Below are positions 45,236 to 53,332 of a stretch of DNA of 64,000 bases, in pieces (the stretch's first letter is position 1; every line of letters starts with the position of its first letter). Under the pieces are notes generated by a model, which did no database searches, was not told the origin of the DNA, and worked only from the letters and a program-made list of their open reading frames with translations. The DNA is from Kordiimonas pumila. GTDB lineage: Bacteria > Pseudomonadota > Alphaproteobacteria > Sphingomonadales > Kordiimonadaceae. The stretch lies in contig NZ_CP061205.1 in assembly GCF_015240255.1 (NCBI RefSeq), forward strand, positions 1,385,501 through 1,449,500, in the 5' to 3' direction. A program made the translations under genes and the position numbers.

Positions 45236-46375
45236 ATGGATTTTTCCTTGAATGAGGACCAGCGCGCAATTCAGGATATGGCGCGGGCTTTTACGGCAGA
45301 TCAGATTACACCGAATGCAAGCAAATGGGATGAAGACCATATCTGGCCGGTGGATGTTGCAAAAGCGGCTGGTGAGCTTGGCTTTGGCAGTATTTATGTA
45401 AGCGAGGAAGCGGGTGGTTGCGGCCTGAGCCGGGTAGAATCCGTTCTGGTATTTGAGCAGCTTTCCTATGGTTGCCCTGCAACCTCTGCGATGTTTTCTA
45501 TTCATAATATGGCCACATGGATGGTGGATGCTTTTGGGTCTGATGACTTGAAAGCACGGGTGATGCCAGAGCTTGTAACACTTGAAAAAATGGCAAGTTA
45601 CTGCCTCACTGAACCGGGTGCAGGGTCTGACGCAGCGGCGCTTAAAACCCGTGCGGTAAAAGACGGTGACACGTATATTTTAAACGGCGCGAAGGCCTTT
45701 ATTTCAGGCTCGGGTGATAGCGATTATTACGTGGTTATGGCCCGCACGGGCGAGGACGGCCCCAAGGGTATAAGCTGCTTTCTTATTGAGAAAGGCACAC
45801 CGGGCCTTTCCTTTGGCGCACGGGAGAAAAAACTTGGTTGGAACTGTCAGCGCACAGCAACCGTAAACTTCGATGATTGCCGCGTGCCTGCGGGCAATAT
45901 GCTGGGCATAGAAGGGCAAGGGTTCAAAATTGCCATGCAGGGCCTTGACGGCGGGCGTTTGAATATCGGGGCATGCTCGATTGGTGGGGCACAGCGCGCG
46001 CTGGATGAAGCGGTGGCCTACACCAAAGATCGCAAACAGTTTGGCAAAGCAATTGCCGGTTTCCAGAACACCCAGTTTAAGCTTGCCGATATGGCGACAG
46101 AACTAGAAGCGGCCCGCCTGCTGTTATATGCAGCGGCACAGAAAGTGGCGAACAAAGCACCAGATGCAGCGGCTGCTTCCGCTATGGCAAAACGCTTTGC
46201 AACTGATACCGGTTTTGATGTGGTAAACGCGGCCCTGCAATTACACGGCGGCTATGGCTACCTTAGCGATTATCCGATTGAAAAACTACTACGCGATCTG
46301 CGTGTGCACCAAATTCTTGAAGGCACAAACGAGATTATGCGCGTTGTGATCAGCCGTGAACTTTTGAAGGACTAA
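45236..46375 (+). CDS. Acyl-CoA dehydrogenase, probably isobutyryl-CoA dehydrogenase
   Basis: The 379-residue flavoenzyme oxidises a branched acyl-CoA, most likely isobutyryl-CoA to methacrylyl-CoA in valine catabolism. It has MDFSLNEDQRAIQDMARAF, YCLTEPGAGSDAAALKT (FAD/substrate loop), GGRLNIGACSIGGAQRALDEA, TKDRKQFGKAI and the catalytic-base region ILEGTNEIMRVVISREL, with Glu in EGTNE. The specificity call rests on the neighbours, the HIBYL-CoA hydrolase and mmsB. AGGAGACGAG is the ribosome site. It starts a tight three-gene run with spacings of 4 and 21 bases. Confidence 0.9.
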   Translation: MDFSLNEDQRAIQDMARAFTADQITPNASKWDEDHIWPVDVAKAAGELGFGSIYVSEEAGGCGLSRVESVLVFEQLSYGCPATSAMFSIHNMATWMVDAFGSDDLKARVMPELVTLEKMASYCLTEPGAGSDAAALKTRAVKDGDTYILNGAKAFISGSGDSDYYVVMARTGEDGPKGISCFLIEKGTPGLSFGAREKKLGWNCQRTATVNFDDCRVPAGNMLGIEGQGFKIAMQGLDGGRLNIGACSIGGAQRALDEAVAYTKDRKQFGKAIAGFQNTQFKLADMATELEAARLLLYAAAQKVANKAPDAAAASAMAKRFATDTGFDVVNAALQLHGGYGYLSDYPIEKLLRDLRVHQILEGTNEIMRVVISRELLKD

Positions 46376-46379
46376 TCCC

Positions 46380-47432
46380 GTGGAAGACGAAATATTATTT
46401 GAAGAAAAAGGCACTATTGGCCTTATTACCCTTAATCGCCCAAAGGCGCTGAACAGCCTGACACAAAACATGTGCGCGCTGGTGCGGGTGCAGTTAGAGA
46501 AATGGCGGCTTACGCCTTCTGTAAAGGCTGTGGTTGTTGTTGGCAGCGGCGAAAAAGCCTTCTGTGCTGGTGGAGATGTGGTGAAGGTCTCTAGTTCTTA
46601 TCAGGCAGGTTCTGATGAATGGCGCGGCTTTTTCTACGACGAATATTTGATGAATATTGCAATCAGTGAGTTCCCAAAACCTTACATTAGCTTTGTTGAT
46701 GGTATTGTTATGGGCGGCGGTGTTGGTATTTCCATTCCTGGTGATTTCTGGGTTGCGACAGAGAAAACCCTGTTTGCCATGCCGGAAACCGGCCTTGGCC
46801 TATTCCCTGATGTAGGGGGTGGCTGGTTCCTGCCGCGCCTTCCGGGTGAGGCTGGCATGTATTTGGCGCTTACCGGTGCCCGGCTTAAAACACCAGACCT
46901 TTATGCCCTTGGTATTGCCAGTCATACGGTGCTTTCTGTGAATGTACCGCTGATTATAGAGGCACTGGCTGAGGCAAGTATCGCTTCAAACAATGATGTT
47001 GCAGATATTTTAGACACTTTCCATAGCGACCCGGAACCCGCGCCGCTATCGCCGTATTTTGAAGATATCGACGACCATTTCGATCATGCCAGTGTTGAAG
47101 CTGTGGTTGCATCTCTGGAAGCGGATAACCGTGAATGGGCGCAGAAGCAGGCTGGTATTATCGCCACAAAATCACCCACAAGCTTAAAGGTAACCTTTGC
47201 ACAGCTTCAGCGCGGTGCAGCGCTGGAAACCTTTCGCGAGAATATGGCAATGGAATACCGGGTCGTGAACCATATGATGGCCCACCCTGATTTTCATGAA
47301 GGGGTGCGCGCGCTTCTTATCGATAAAGACAATAGTCCGAAATGGTCACCAGCCACACTGGATGCTGTGAAAGACAGCGAAGTGGAAAGCTTTTTTGAAA
47401 GTTTGGGCAGGCTTGATTTGCTCGCGAAATAA
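46380..47432 (+). CDS. 3-hydroxyisobutyryl-CoA hydrolase (crotonase fold)
   Basis: The 350-residue protein starts with GTG four bases after the dehydrogenase stop. It has the crotonase fold (IGLITLNRPKALNSLT, EKAFCAGGDVVKV, DGIVMGGGVGISIPGDF with the oxyanion-hole glycines, PETGLGLFPDVGGGWFLPRLPG). The length of about 350 and the C-terminal segment VRALLIDKDNSPKWSPATL distinguish HIBYL-CoA hydrolases from 260-residue enoyl-CoA hydratases. It releases 3-hydroxyisobutyrate for MmsB. It may also act as a hydratase, but the missing hydratase could equally be elsewhere on the chromosome. Confidence 0.92.
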   Translation: MEDEILFEEKGTIGLITLNRPKALNSLTQNMCALVRVQLEKWRLTPSVKAVVVVGSGEKAFCAGGDVVKVSSSYQAGSDEWRGFFYDEYLMNIAISEFPKPYISFVDGIVMGGGVGISIPGDFWVATEKTLFAMPETGLGLFPDVGGGWFLPRLPGEAGMYLALTGARLKTPDLYALGIASHTVLSVNVPLIIEALAEASIASNNDVADILDTFHSDPEPAPLSPYFEDIDDHFDHASVEAVVASLEADNREWAQKQAGIIATKSPTSLKVTFAQLQRGAALETFRENMAMEYRVVNHMMAHPDFHEGVRALLIDKDNSPKWSPATLDAVKDSEVESFFESLGRLDLLAK

Positions 47433-47453
47433 AAGAAATAGGGAATATAAAAC

Positions 47454-48344
47454 ATGACAACAGTTGCATTCATCGGCCTTGGTAACATGGGCCTTCCAAT
47501 GGCGAAAAACCTTTTAAAAGCAGGCATGCATGTGCAGGGCTTTGACCTTGCAGAAACTGCGCGTGCTGGCCTTGTAACAGCGGGGGGCAGTGCCTCTGCT
47601 GCTGTTGCAGATGCTGTGGTCGGTGCTGATATCGTTATCAGCATGCTGCCATCAGGTAAAATTGTAAGCGCGGTTTATGAAGGTGAGGACGGTGTTTTTG
47701 CAAACGCTGAAAAAGGCGCGCTGTTCATTGATAGTTCCACCATTGATGTGGCAACCAGCCGTGATATTTCTGCTAAAGCCAAAGAACTTGGCTTCGATAT
47801 GGTGGATGCGCCCGTGTCTGGTGGTGTGGGCGGCGCAGCTGCCGGTACACTCGCTTTTATGGTGGGGGGCAGCAAGGATGCTTTCAAACGTGCTGAGCCT
47901 GTGCTTGACCCAATGGGCGCAAAAATTGTGCACTGCGGTGATAGTGGTACAGGGCAGGCGGCAAAAGCCTGCAATAACATGCTGCTTGCCATTTCCATGA
48001 TTGGTGTATCAGAGGCCTTCAACCTTGGCCGGTCGCTTGGGCTTGATGATCAGGTGTTTTTTGATGTGGCTTCTAATGCGTCTGGCCAGTGCTGGTCGCT
48101 GACAACCTATTGCCCTGTACCGGGGCCCGTGCCAACGTCGCCGGCTAACAACGATTATAAACCGGGTTTTGCAACAGCTCTGATGCTGAAAGACTTAAAT
48201 CTAGCTATGGCAGCAGCGGGTGAAACAGCAACAGATACACCGCTTGGTAAGCTTAGCCGCGATATTTATACCGCAATGGATAGTGCAGGCCACGGCGGTA
48301 CAGATTTTTCAGGCGTGATAAACTATCTCGCTAAAGGCAAATAA
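47454..48344 (+). CDS. mmsB: 3-hydroxyisobutyrate dehydrogenase
   Basis: The 296-residue NAD-dependent enzyme oxidises 3-hydroxyisobutyrate to methylmalonate semialdehyde, the MmsA substrate. It has FIGLGNMGLPMAKNLLKAG (Rossmann glycine loop), SMLPSGKIV, FIDSSTIDVATS, DAPVSGGVGGAAAGTLAFMVGG and the catalytic Lys in AAKACNNMLLA. It is last in the plus-strand valine run and ends at a convergent hairpin terminator. Confidence 0.95.
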   Translation: MTTVAFIGLGNMGLPMAKNLLKAGMHVQGFDLAETARAGLVTAGGSASAAVADAVVGADIVISMLPSGKIVSAVYEGEDGVFANAEKGALFIDSSTIDVATSRDISAKAKELGFDMVDAPVSGGVGGAAAGTLAFMVGGSKDAFKRAEPVLDPMGAKIVHCGDSGTGQAAKACNNMLLAISMIGVSEAFNLGRSLGLDDQVFFDVASNASGQCWSLTTYCPVPGPVPTSPANNDYKPGFATALMLKDLNLAMAAAGETATDTPLGKLSRDIYTAMDSAGHGGTDFSGVINYLAKGK

Positions 48345-48356
48345 GTTTGGTGCCAG

Positions 48357-48384
48357 TTTTAGGGTGGGCTTTCCTGCCCTAAAA
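48357..48384. terminator. Bidirectional hairpin between mmsB and the LuxR gene
   Basis: TTTTAGGG and CCCTAAAA form the outer eight pairs, and TGGG/CCTG extends the stem to twelve with wobble pairs around loop CTTT. The stem overlaps the stop codon of the minus-strand LuxR gene and has its own A and T ends, so it can work in both directions. Confidence 0.75.
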
Positions 48385-49110
48385 CCGCATGACTGCAGAT
48401 TGCTGCTGTCTTTCTGGCCTTGCCATATAGCTGTCACTTGACGCGATATTATGGCCAGATGCCCCGTAGCGTATAACCGCCTGTGTTCGGTTTGAAACAC
48501 CCATGACCTTGAATATAGCGTGCATATGCGCTTTTACCGTGCCTTCTGCAATTCTGAGGCGGGCGGCTATTTCTTTGTTTGGCAGGCCAGCGGCAGCCAT
48601 GGCCAGAATTTGTTTCTGGCGGTAAGAAAGCTTTGTTAGATCAATCGATGGTTCATGGGCATCAATATTTTTCCGAAAGCGCGAAAATTCAGTGTTGATT
48701 GATTGCTGGATGCCAGTGCCAACGGTGGTGGGTGCTTTTGCTTGAAACGCATCTGCTGGCAAATGCAGGGCTTTCCTGATTGCCGCGATCAATTCTGGTA
48801 CGGCTGCACTGCGCGGTAGCACAGTGGTGCCCAAAAACCGGAAAGCCGTATCACCCGGTGCATTTGTTATCACCAGTATGCTAACACCAGGGTAAAGCCT
48901 GCGGATCAGTTTTATCCAGTCGCTGGCTGGGTTTTTCATGCTGTCAGCATGCAGTACAATTAGTGATACATCTGTATAACTTGCTGTTTTCGAGAGAAAG
49001 TCCTGCTCGGTGCCAATTTCAATAATGTCAGTAAAGCGCCCTGCAAGGGCCACAACTTCTCTAACTGAAAGGCGGTATAGCTCTTCCCCGTCTATTATAA
49101 GTGCTTTCAT
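48379..49110 (-). CDS. LuxR-family regulator with degenerate receiver domain
   Basis: The 243-residue protein has an N-terminal receiver-like fold and a C-terminal LuxR/FixJ helix-turn-helix (about residues 170-228: LSYRQKQILAMAAAGLPNKEIAARL, AEGTVKAHMHAIFKVMGVSNRTQAVI). The receiver lacks key residues: the acidic pair is reduced to IIDGEE, the strand that should hold the phosphate-accepting Asp reads LIVLHAD with His54 in its place, and the conserved Lys reads LPRSA. Phosphorylation is therefore doubtful. No sensor kinase is adjacent. It is divergent from the M20 hydrolase and ast genes across 326 bases, so it could regulate arginine catabolism. Confidence 0.88.
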   Translation of the reverse strand: MKALIIDGEELYRLSVREVVALAGRFTDIIEIGTEQDFLSKTASYTDVSLIVLHADSMKNPASDWIKLIRRLYPGVSILVITNAPGDTAFRFLGTTVLPRSAAVPELIAAIRKALHLPADAFQAKAPTTVGTGIQQSINTEFSRFRKNIDAHEPSIDLTKLSYRQKQILAMAAAGLPNKEIAARLRIAEGTVKAHMHAIFKVMGVSNRTQAVIRYGASGHNIASSDSYMARPERQQQSAVMRF

Positions 49111-49436
49111 TGTATCCTCTTTTGCTGTCGCGCTAATCGGCTGACGGGCTGGCAGGATGTAAAACTGAAAACAGCTTCCTGCTGTGCTTTATGGCGTTTA
49201 TGGCTTGCCCGCCAGAGATGGGAAAGCCTGTTCCCCAGAACTTTCCCACTGAAACCATAGCAAAAACGGGATGAATACTGAGGCTTATTAGATGAAGTGA
49301 GTAAAAATTGCGATAAAGCGAGCAAAGTCTCGTAAATGCTAAATTTTGGCCCGAAATACATAGCAGGCAAATTACAGATAGTGTTATGGTGCCGACCTTG
49401 TAATTCTTTAGTCAGGTTAAAAATCAGGTTTCTTTA
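49111..49436. other. Intergenic region between the LuxR and M20 genes
   Basis: This 326-base gap holds the divergent promoters of the regulator and the M20 hydrolase. A minus-strand frame of 87 codons (49107-49370) exists but has a low-complexity, basic translation and runs into the LuxR start, so I do not call it a gene. The only notable element is the inverted repeat listed separately. The last 70 bases are AT-rich. Confidence 0.6.
49219..49248. promoter_or_regulatory. Inverted repeat TGGGAAAG-N14-CTTTCCCA
   Basis: The eight-base arms at 49219-49226 and 49241-49248 are perfect complements separated by 14 bases. It lies about 110 bases upstream of the LuxR start and about 190 bases upstream of the M20 start. 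It could be an operator for a dimeric regulator or a hairpin in a leader transcript. Confidence 0.45.
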
Positions 49437-50699
49437 ATGTCCAGTATTGTAAATGCCTTTTCCAACAAAGATGCTTGCGCAGCGGCGCTAGAGCAGGTCA
49501 GCGAACGCCAGTTAGAAATGGTTGCGCTTGTTGAGGCATGGTCAAAAATAAACAGCGGTAGCCGTAATTTGGTGGGCCTTGACACGATGGAAGCCGAAAT
49601 TGTGAAAGCCTTTGAGCCGCTAGGCGCTGAAGTGGCTTATATACAGCTGCCTGACGGTGAAATGGTGAATGCCAAGGGTCAGGTTGAGACCATGAAAAAC
49701 GGTAGATGTATCCGTATTTTCAAGCGGCCAACGGCGAACAGAAAAGTACTGCTTACAGGCCATACAGATACGGTTTTTGCCGTCGATCACCCTTTTCAGG
49801 CCCCCAAATATCTGGATGATATTACCCTGAATGGCCCTGGTGTGGCTGATATGAAGGGCGGTATTATTGTGATGTTGAATGCTCTAAAGGCGTTTGAAGA
49901 AACGCCAGACGCTGCAAGTGTGGGCTGGGAAGTGCTGTTGTCGCCCGACGAGGAAACCGGCTCTCTTGCTTCGGGTGCTATACTCGCTGAGCGGGCTAAA
50001 ACTGCTGATATTGGCCTTACATACGAACCAGCACTTGCGGACGGCACCCTTGCTGGTGCGCGCAAAGGCAGTGGTAATTATACGGTTGTGGTGCAGGGCA
50101 AGGCGGCGCATGCAGGCCGCGAATTTCATGTGGGCCGTAATGCTGTTGTCGCTTTATCTCAGATTGTAGGTGAACTTGCGTCACTTACAGGCGGCAGGCC
50201 AGAGCTAACCGTTAACCCTGCTGTTGTTCAGGGCGGGGTTGCAGCAAATGTGGTGCCTGATATGGCATGGTGCCGGTTTAATGTACGTCTCAAAGAACCT
50301 GAAGATGCGATCTGGTTTGAAAATAAGGTACAGAATATTATCGACAAAGCAAATGCCGTTGAGGGTTATAGCGTGATGTTGCACGGCGGTATTAACCGAC
50401 CGCCTAAAGCGCTTACACCGGCGAATTTGCTGTTGATGGAAAAAATTAAACTATGCGGCGCTGATCTGGGTATTGATGTAAACTATGTGCCAACAGGTGG
50501 GTGCTGCGAAGGAAATAACCTTGCTGCAGCAGGGTTGCCAAATGTTGATACACTCGGCGTTAGGGGCGGTAAAATTCATTCGGCAGAAGAATTTGCCCTT
50601 ATTGACAGTTTTTCAGAACGTGCCAAATTATCGGCGCTCATTCTGATGGCTTTTGCAAATGGTCTTTTGGATGACGTTGTAAAAGCAAAGGCCCATTGA
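49437..50699 (+). CDS. M20-family metallohydrolase next to the ast genes
   Basis: The 420-residue protein belongs to the M20/CPG2-like group of dizinc peptidases and deacylases. The metal and catalytic residues are visible: His109 in LLTGHTDTVF, bridging Asp138 in GPGVADMKGG, the general-base pair Glu172-Glu173 in SPDEETGS, and a metal-region segment TGGCCEGNNLAAAGLP. The dimerisation lid sits about residues 210-320. It has no signal peptide, so it is cytoplasmic. It directly precedes astA-astD-astB, while AstE is absent from the window, so cleavage of N-succinylglutamate is an attractive guess. The usual AstE belongs to the unrelated M14 family. Confidence 0.85.
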   Translation: MSSIVNAFSNKDACAAALEQVSERQLEMVALVEAWSKINSGSRNLVGLDTMEAEIVKAFEPLGAEVAYIQLPDGEMVNAKGQVETMKNGRCIRIFKRPTANRKVLLTGHTDTVFAVDHPFQAPKYLDDITLNGPGVADMKGGIIVMLNALKAFEETPDAASVGWEVLLSPDEETGSLASGAILAERAKTADIGLTYEPALADGTLAGARKGSGNYTVVVQGKAAHAGREFHVGRNAVVALSQIVGELASLTGGRPELTVNPAVVQGGVAANVVPDMAWCRFNVRLKEPEDAIWFENKVQNIIDKANAVEGYSVMLHGGINRPPKALTPANLLLMEKIKLCGADLGIDVNYVPTGGCCEGNNLAAAGLPNVDTLGVRGGKIHSAEEFALIDSFSERAKLSALILMAFANGLLDDVVKAKAH

Positions 50700-50706
50700 G
50701 GCCAAA

Positions 50707-50785
50707 GGCAACCGGGGCCCTGAAGAGTTGCCCGGACGTCTGGACCAAACGAAGATGCAACATAGATAAAAATCTTGTTTGGTCC
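50707..50785 (+). promoter_or_regulatory. Two-hairpin leader before astA
   Basis: The 106-base gap after the M20 gene holds GGCAAC/GTTGCC (50707-50712 with 50727-50732) and then a long stem. The long stem pairs arm GGACCAAACGAAGAT (50742-50756) with ATCTTGTTTGGTCC (50772-50785), 14 pairs plus a bulged G. No T-run follows, so it is not an ordinary terminator. It ends about 20 bases before the astA start and could affect mRNA stability or translation. Confidence 0.6.
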
Positions 50786-50805
50786 CGAAAATAAGGAAAA
50801 ATCAC

Positions 50806-51843
50806 ATGTTTGTGGTTCGACCCTCACGAATGAATGATCTGGACGGGTTACAGGCTCTCGCTCAGAAAACAGGAATAGGTTTCACATCACTGCCTGATGA
50901 TCGCCCTACACTTAAAAAGAAACTTCAAGCGTCGATCGAAGCGTTTGAAAGTGACGGCGATACAGCAACCAGCAACAGCTATCTTCTGATGATGGAAGAT
51001 ACCAAGACAGGTAAGATAGTCGGCACTGCCGCTATCATTGTCGGTGTGGGTTTAGAGCGCCCTTTTTATAATTACCGTTTACTGCGTCAAACGCAGGTTT
51101 GTTATGATCCGCCAACACGGGTTGATACAGAACTTTTGCACCTCGCAAATGATTTTTCGCTGGATACAGAGGTTGCGACCCTGTTTCTGGATCCTGATTA
51201 CAGGCGCGACAACCTTGGTAAGCTGCTTGCCAAAGCACGCTATATGTTTATTGCATCACATCCTGAACGCTTTACTGACCGTGTGTTTGCAGAAATGCGC
51301 GGCTGGGTGGATGAAAATAATAATTCCCCCTTTTGGGAGGCTATTGGTCGTCATTTCTTTGGGATGGACTTTAAAACGGCTGATGAAATAAATGGCATGG
51401 GCAACAGCCAGTTTATTGCTGATCTTATGCCTAAGTTCCCCATTTATACAGCCTTACTGCCTGAGGCGGCACAAGAAGTTATTGGCCGCCCGCAAGATGC
51501 AGCACGCCCAGCTTATCGCTTGCTTGAAAAAGAAGGTTTCCGCTATACAGGCGCGGTTGATATTTTTGATGCTGGCCCCGTGCTGGAGGTTGATAAAAGC
51601 CTGATCTGGACAGCGAGAAACAGCATCGAGGCAACTCTTGGCGGTACAGTTGACGGGGTGACAGAAAACCCGGCTTACCTTATCGCGAACCCTGACCTTA
51701 AAAATTTCCGTGTCACAATGGCGCATGTTGTTGATGGTTCAAGGGGTGTTTGGCTATGCAGCGATGCAGCCCAAGCCTTGGACCTGAAAGAAGGAGATGC
51801 CCTTCTGTATGCACCAATTGAAAAAGCACGTATAGCCGAATAG
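50806..51843 (+). CDS. astA: Arginine N-succinyltransferase
   Basis: It transfers succinyl from succinyl-CoA to arginine, the first step of the AST pathway of arginine catabolism. The ATG at 50806, preceded by AAGGAAAA, gives 345 residues (MFVVRPSRMNDLDGLQALA), the family length. FLDPDYRRDNLGKLLAKARYMF and FAEMRGWVDENNNSPFWEAIGRHFFGMDF are hallmark segments of the GNAT-like AstA. It precedes astD by ten bases. Only one AstA chain is present, so it is the homomeric form. Confidence 0.95.
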   Translation: MFVVRPSRMNDLDGLQALAQKTGIGFTSLPDDRPTLKKKLQASIEAFESDGDTATSNSYLLMMEDTKTGKIVGTAAIIVGVGLERPFYNYRLLRQTQVCYDPPTRVDTELLHLANDFSLDTEVATLFLDPDYRRDNLGKLLAKARYMFIASHPERFTDRVFAEMRGWVDENNNSPFWEAIGRHFFGMDFKTADEINGMGNSQFIADLMPKFPIYTALLPEAAQEVIGRPQDAARPAYRLLEKEGFRYTGAVDIFDAGPVLEVDKSLIWTARNSIEATLGGTVDGVTENPAYLIANPDLKNFRVTMAHVVDGSRGVWLCSDAAQALDLKEGDALLYAPIEKARIAE

Positions 51844-51853
51844 GGGTTTAAAA

Positions 51854-53332
51854 ATGACACATTATATAAATGGTAACTGGCAGCAAGGCGCTGGCCAGAC
51901 CTTCAAATCGTTTGATCCTTCAAACGGGTCTGAAATATGGACAGGTAGTGAAGCAACGGCAGCGCAGGTAAACGAAGCTGTGCTGGCGGCAGAAAGTGCC
52001 TTTGAAACATGGGGGTTCACGCCTCTTGATGAGCGGCTTGCCATTATTCGGCGCTATGCAGAGCTTCTGGTGGAAAAACGCCCGGAACTGGCAGAGCTTA
52101 TCGCCCGTGAGGCCGGTAAAACATTGTGGGATGCAACCGGTGAAGCAACCGCAATGGCTGGCAAAATCGAGATATCGATCAAAGCACACACTGAGCGCAC
52201 GGGCGAGCGCGAGGCTGTTAACGGGCTTATAAAATCACGGCTTTCTCACAGGCCACACGGTGTAATGGCGGTTTTTGGGCCGTATAATTTCCCCGGCCAT
52301 TTGCCAAACGGGCATATTGTACCGGCGCTTATTGCCGGTAACACTGTGGTGTTTAAGCCAAGCGAGATAACGCCAGCCGTTGCTGACTATATGGTAAAAG
52401 TGTGGGCAGAGGCTGGTCTGCCTAAAGGTGTGCTGAACCTTGTACAGGGTGGGCGCGATACAGGCGCGGCACTTTTGGCGGCAGAGGGTATTAACGGCCT
52501 TCTGTTTACCGGTAGTGCTAAAACCGGGCTTTTCATGGCACGCACTCTGCTAGAACGACCGCAGGTTATTCAGGCACTTGAAATGGGCGGTAATAACCCG
52601 CTTATTGTTGCTGAGGTGGAAGACAAAACCGCAGCAGCGGTTATGACCATTCTTTCAGCTTTTGTAAGCTCTGGTCAGCGTTGCACATGTGCTAGGAGGC
52701 TCATTGTGCCGACAGGTGCTGAAGGTGATGCTTTTGTTGAAGCTTTAAAAGTAGCAATGGCAAAAATTACAGTGGGCGCATGGGATGATGCCGAGCAAAG
52801 CTTTATGGGACCGGTTGTTAGCAAGCATGCTGCTGGTGTGGTGCTGGCCGCTCAGAAAAACCTTATTGATAACGGTGCTGAGGCGCTGGTGCCTGTTACG
52901 CAGTTAGCGCGCGGTGATGCTTTCCTGTCGCCAGGTTTGCTTGATGTAACCCATACGAAAGACCGGCCAGATGAAGAAGTGTTTGGCCCTATGTTACAGC
53001 TTATTCGGGTGCCAGATTTTGCGGCGGCTATCAAGGAAGCTAATAATACCAAGTATGGTTTGGCCTCTGGGCTTATTTCCGATTCTACAGAGCTGTATAA
53101 CCAGTTTTTCCCGCGTGCGAAGGCAGGCATTGTGAACTGGAACCAGCAGTTAACGGGTGCAGCCTCCACGGCACCGTTTGGTGGTATAGGTTGGTCGGGC
53201 AACCACCGGCCAAGCGCTTATTATGCAGCTGATTACTGCGCCCATGCTGTTGCAACCATGGAGCAGGCAGAAGGCAAGGTCGCTGTTGCTGCCATGCCGA
53301 TTGGCTTAAAGCTTGACGGTGAGGGTGCATAA
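51854..53332 (+). CDS. astD: Succinylglutamate-semialdehyde dehydrogenase
   Basis: The 492-residue NAD-dependent aldehyde dehydrogenase oxidises N-succinylglutamate 5-semialdehyde, the fourth step of the AST pathway. It has HRPHGVMAVFGPYNFPGHLPNG, FKPSEITPAVA, FTGSAKTG and the nucleophilic Cys in SSGQRCTCARRL, a form typical of AstD. Its stop codon overlaps the astB start by one base (TAATG). Confidence 0.95.
   Translation: MTHYINGNWQQGAGQTFKSFDPSNGSEIWTGSEATAAQVNEAVLAAESAFETWGFTPLDERLAIIRRYAELLVEKRPELAELIAREAGKTLWDATGEATAMAGKIEISIKAHTERTGEREAVNGLIKSRLSHRPHGVMAVFGPYNFPGHLPNGHIVPALIAGNTVVFKPSEITPAVADYMVKVWAEAGLPKGVLNLVQGGRDTGAALLAAEGINGLLFTGSAKTGLFMARTLLERPQVIQALEMGGNNPLIVAEVEDKTAAAVMTILSAFVSSGQRCTCARRLIVPTGAEGDAFVEALKVAMAKITVGAWDDAEQSFMGPVVSKHAAGVVLAAQKNLIDNGAEALVPVTQLARGDAFLSPGLLDVTHTKDRPDEEVFGPMLQLIRVPDFAAAIKEANNTKYGLASGLISDSTELYNQFFPRAKAGIVNWNQQLTGAASTAPFGGIGWSGNHRPSAYYAADYCAHAVATMEQAEGKVAVAAMPIGLKLDGEGA

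Noticed and set aside
49107-49370. 87-codon minus-strand open frame overlapping the LuxR start
   Set aside because: The translation is basic and low-complexity, without a ribosome site or recognisable motif, and it ends inside the next gene. It looks like non-coding promoter DNA.
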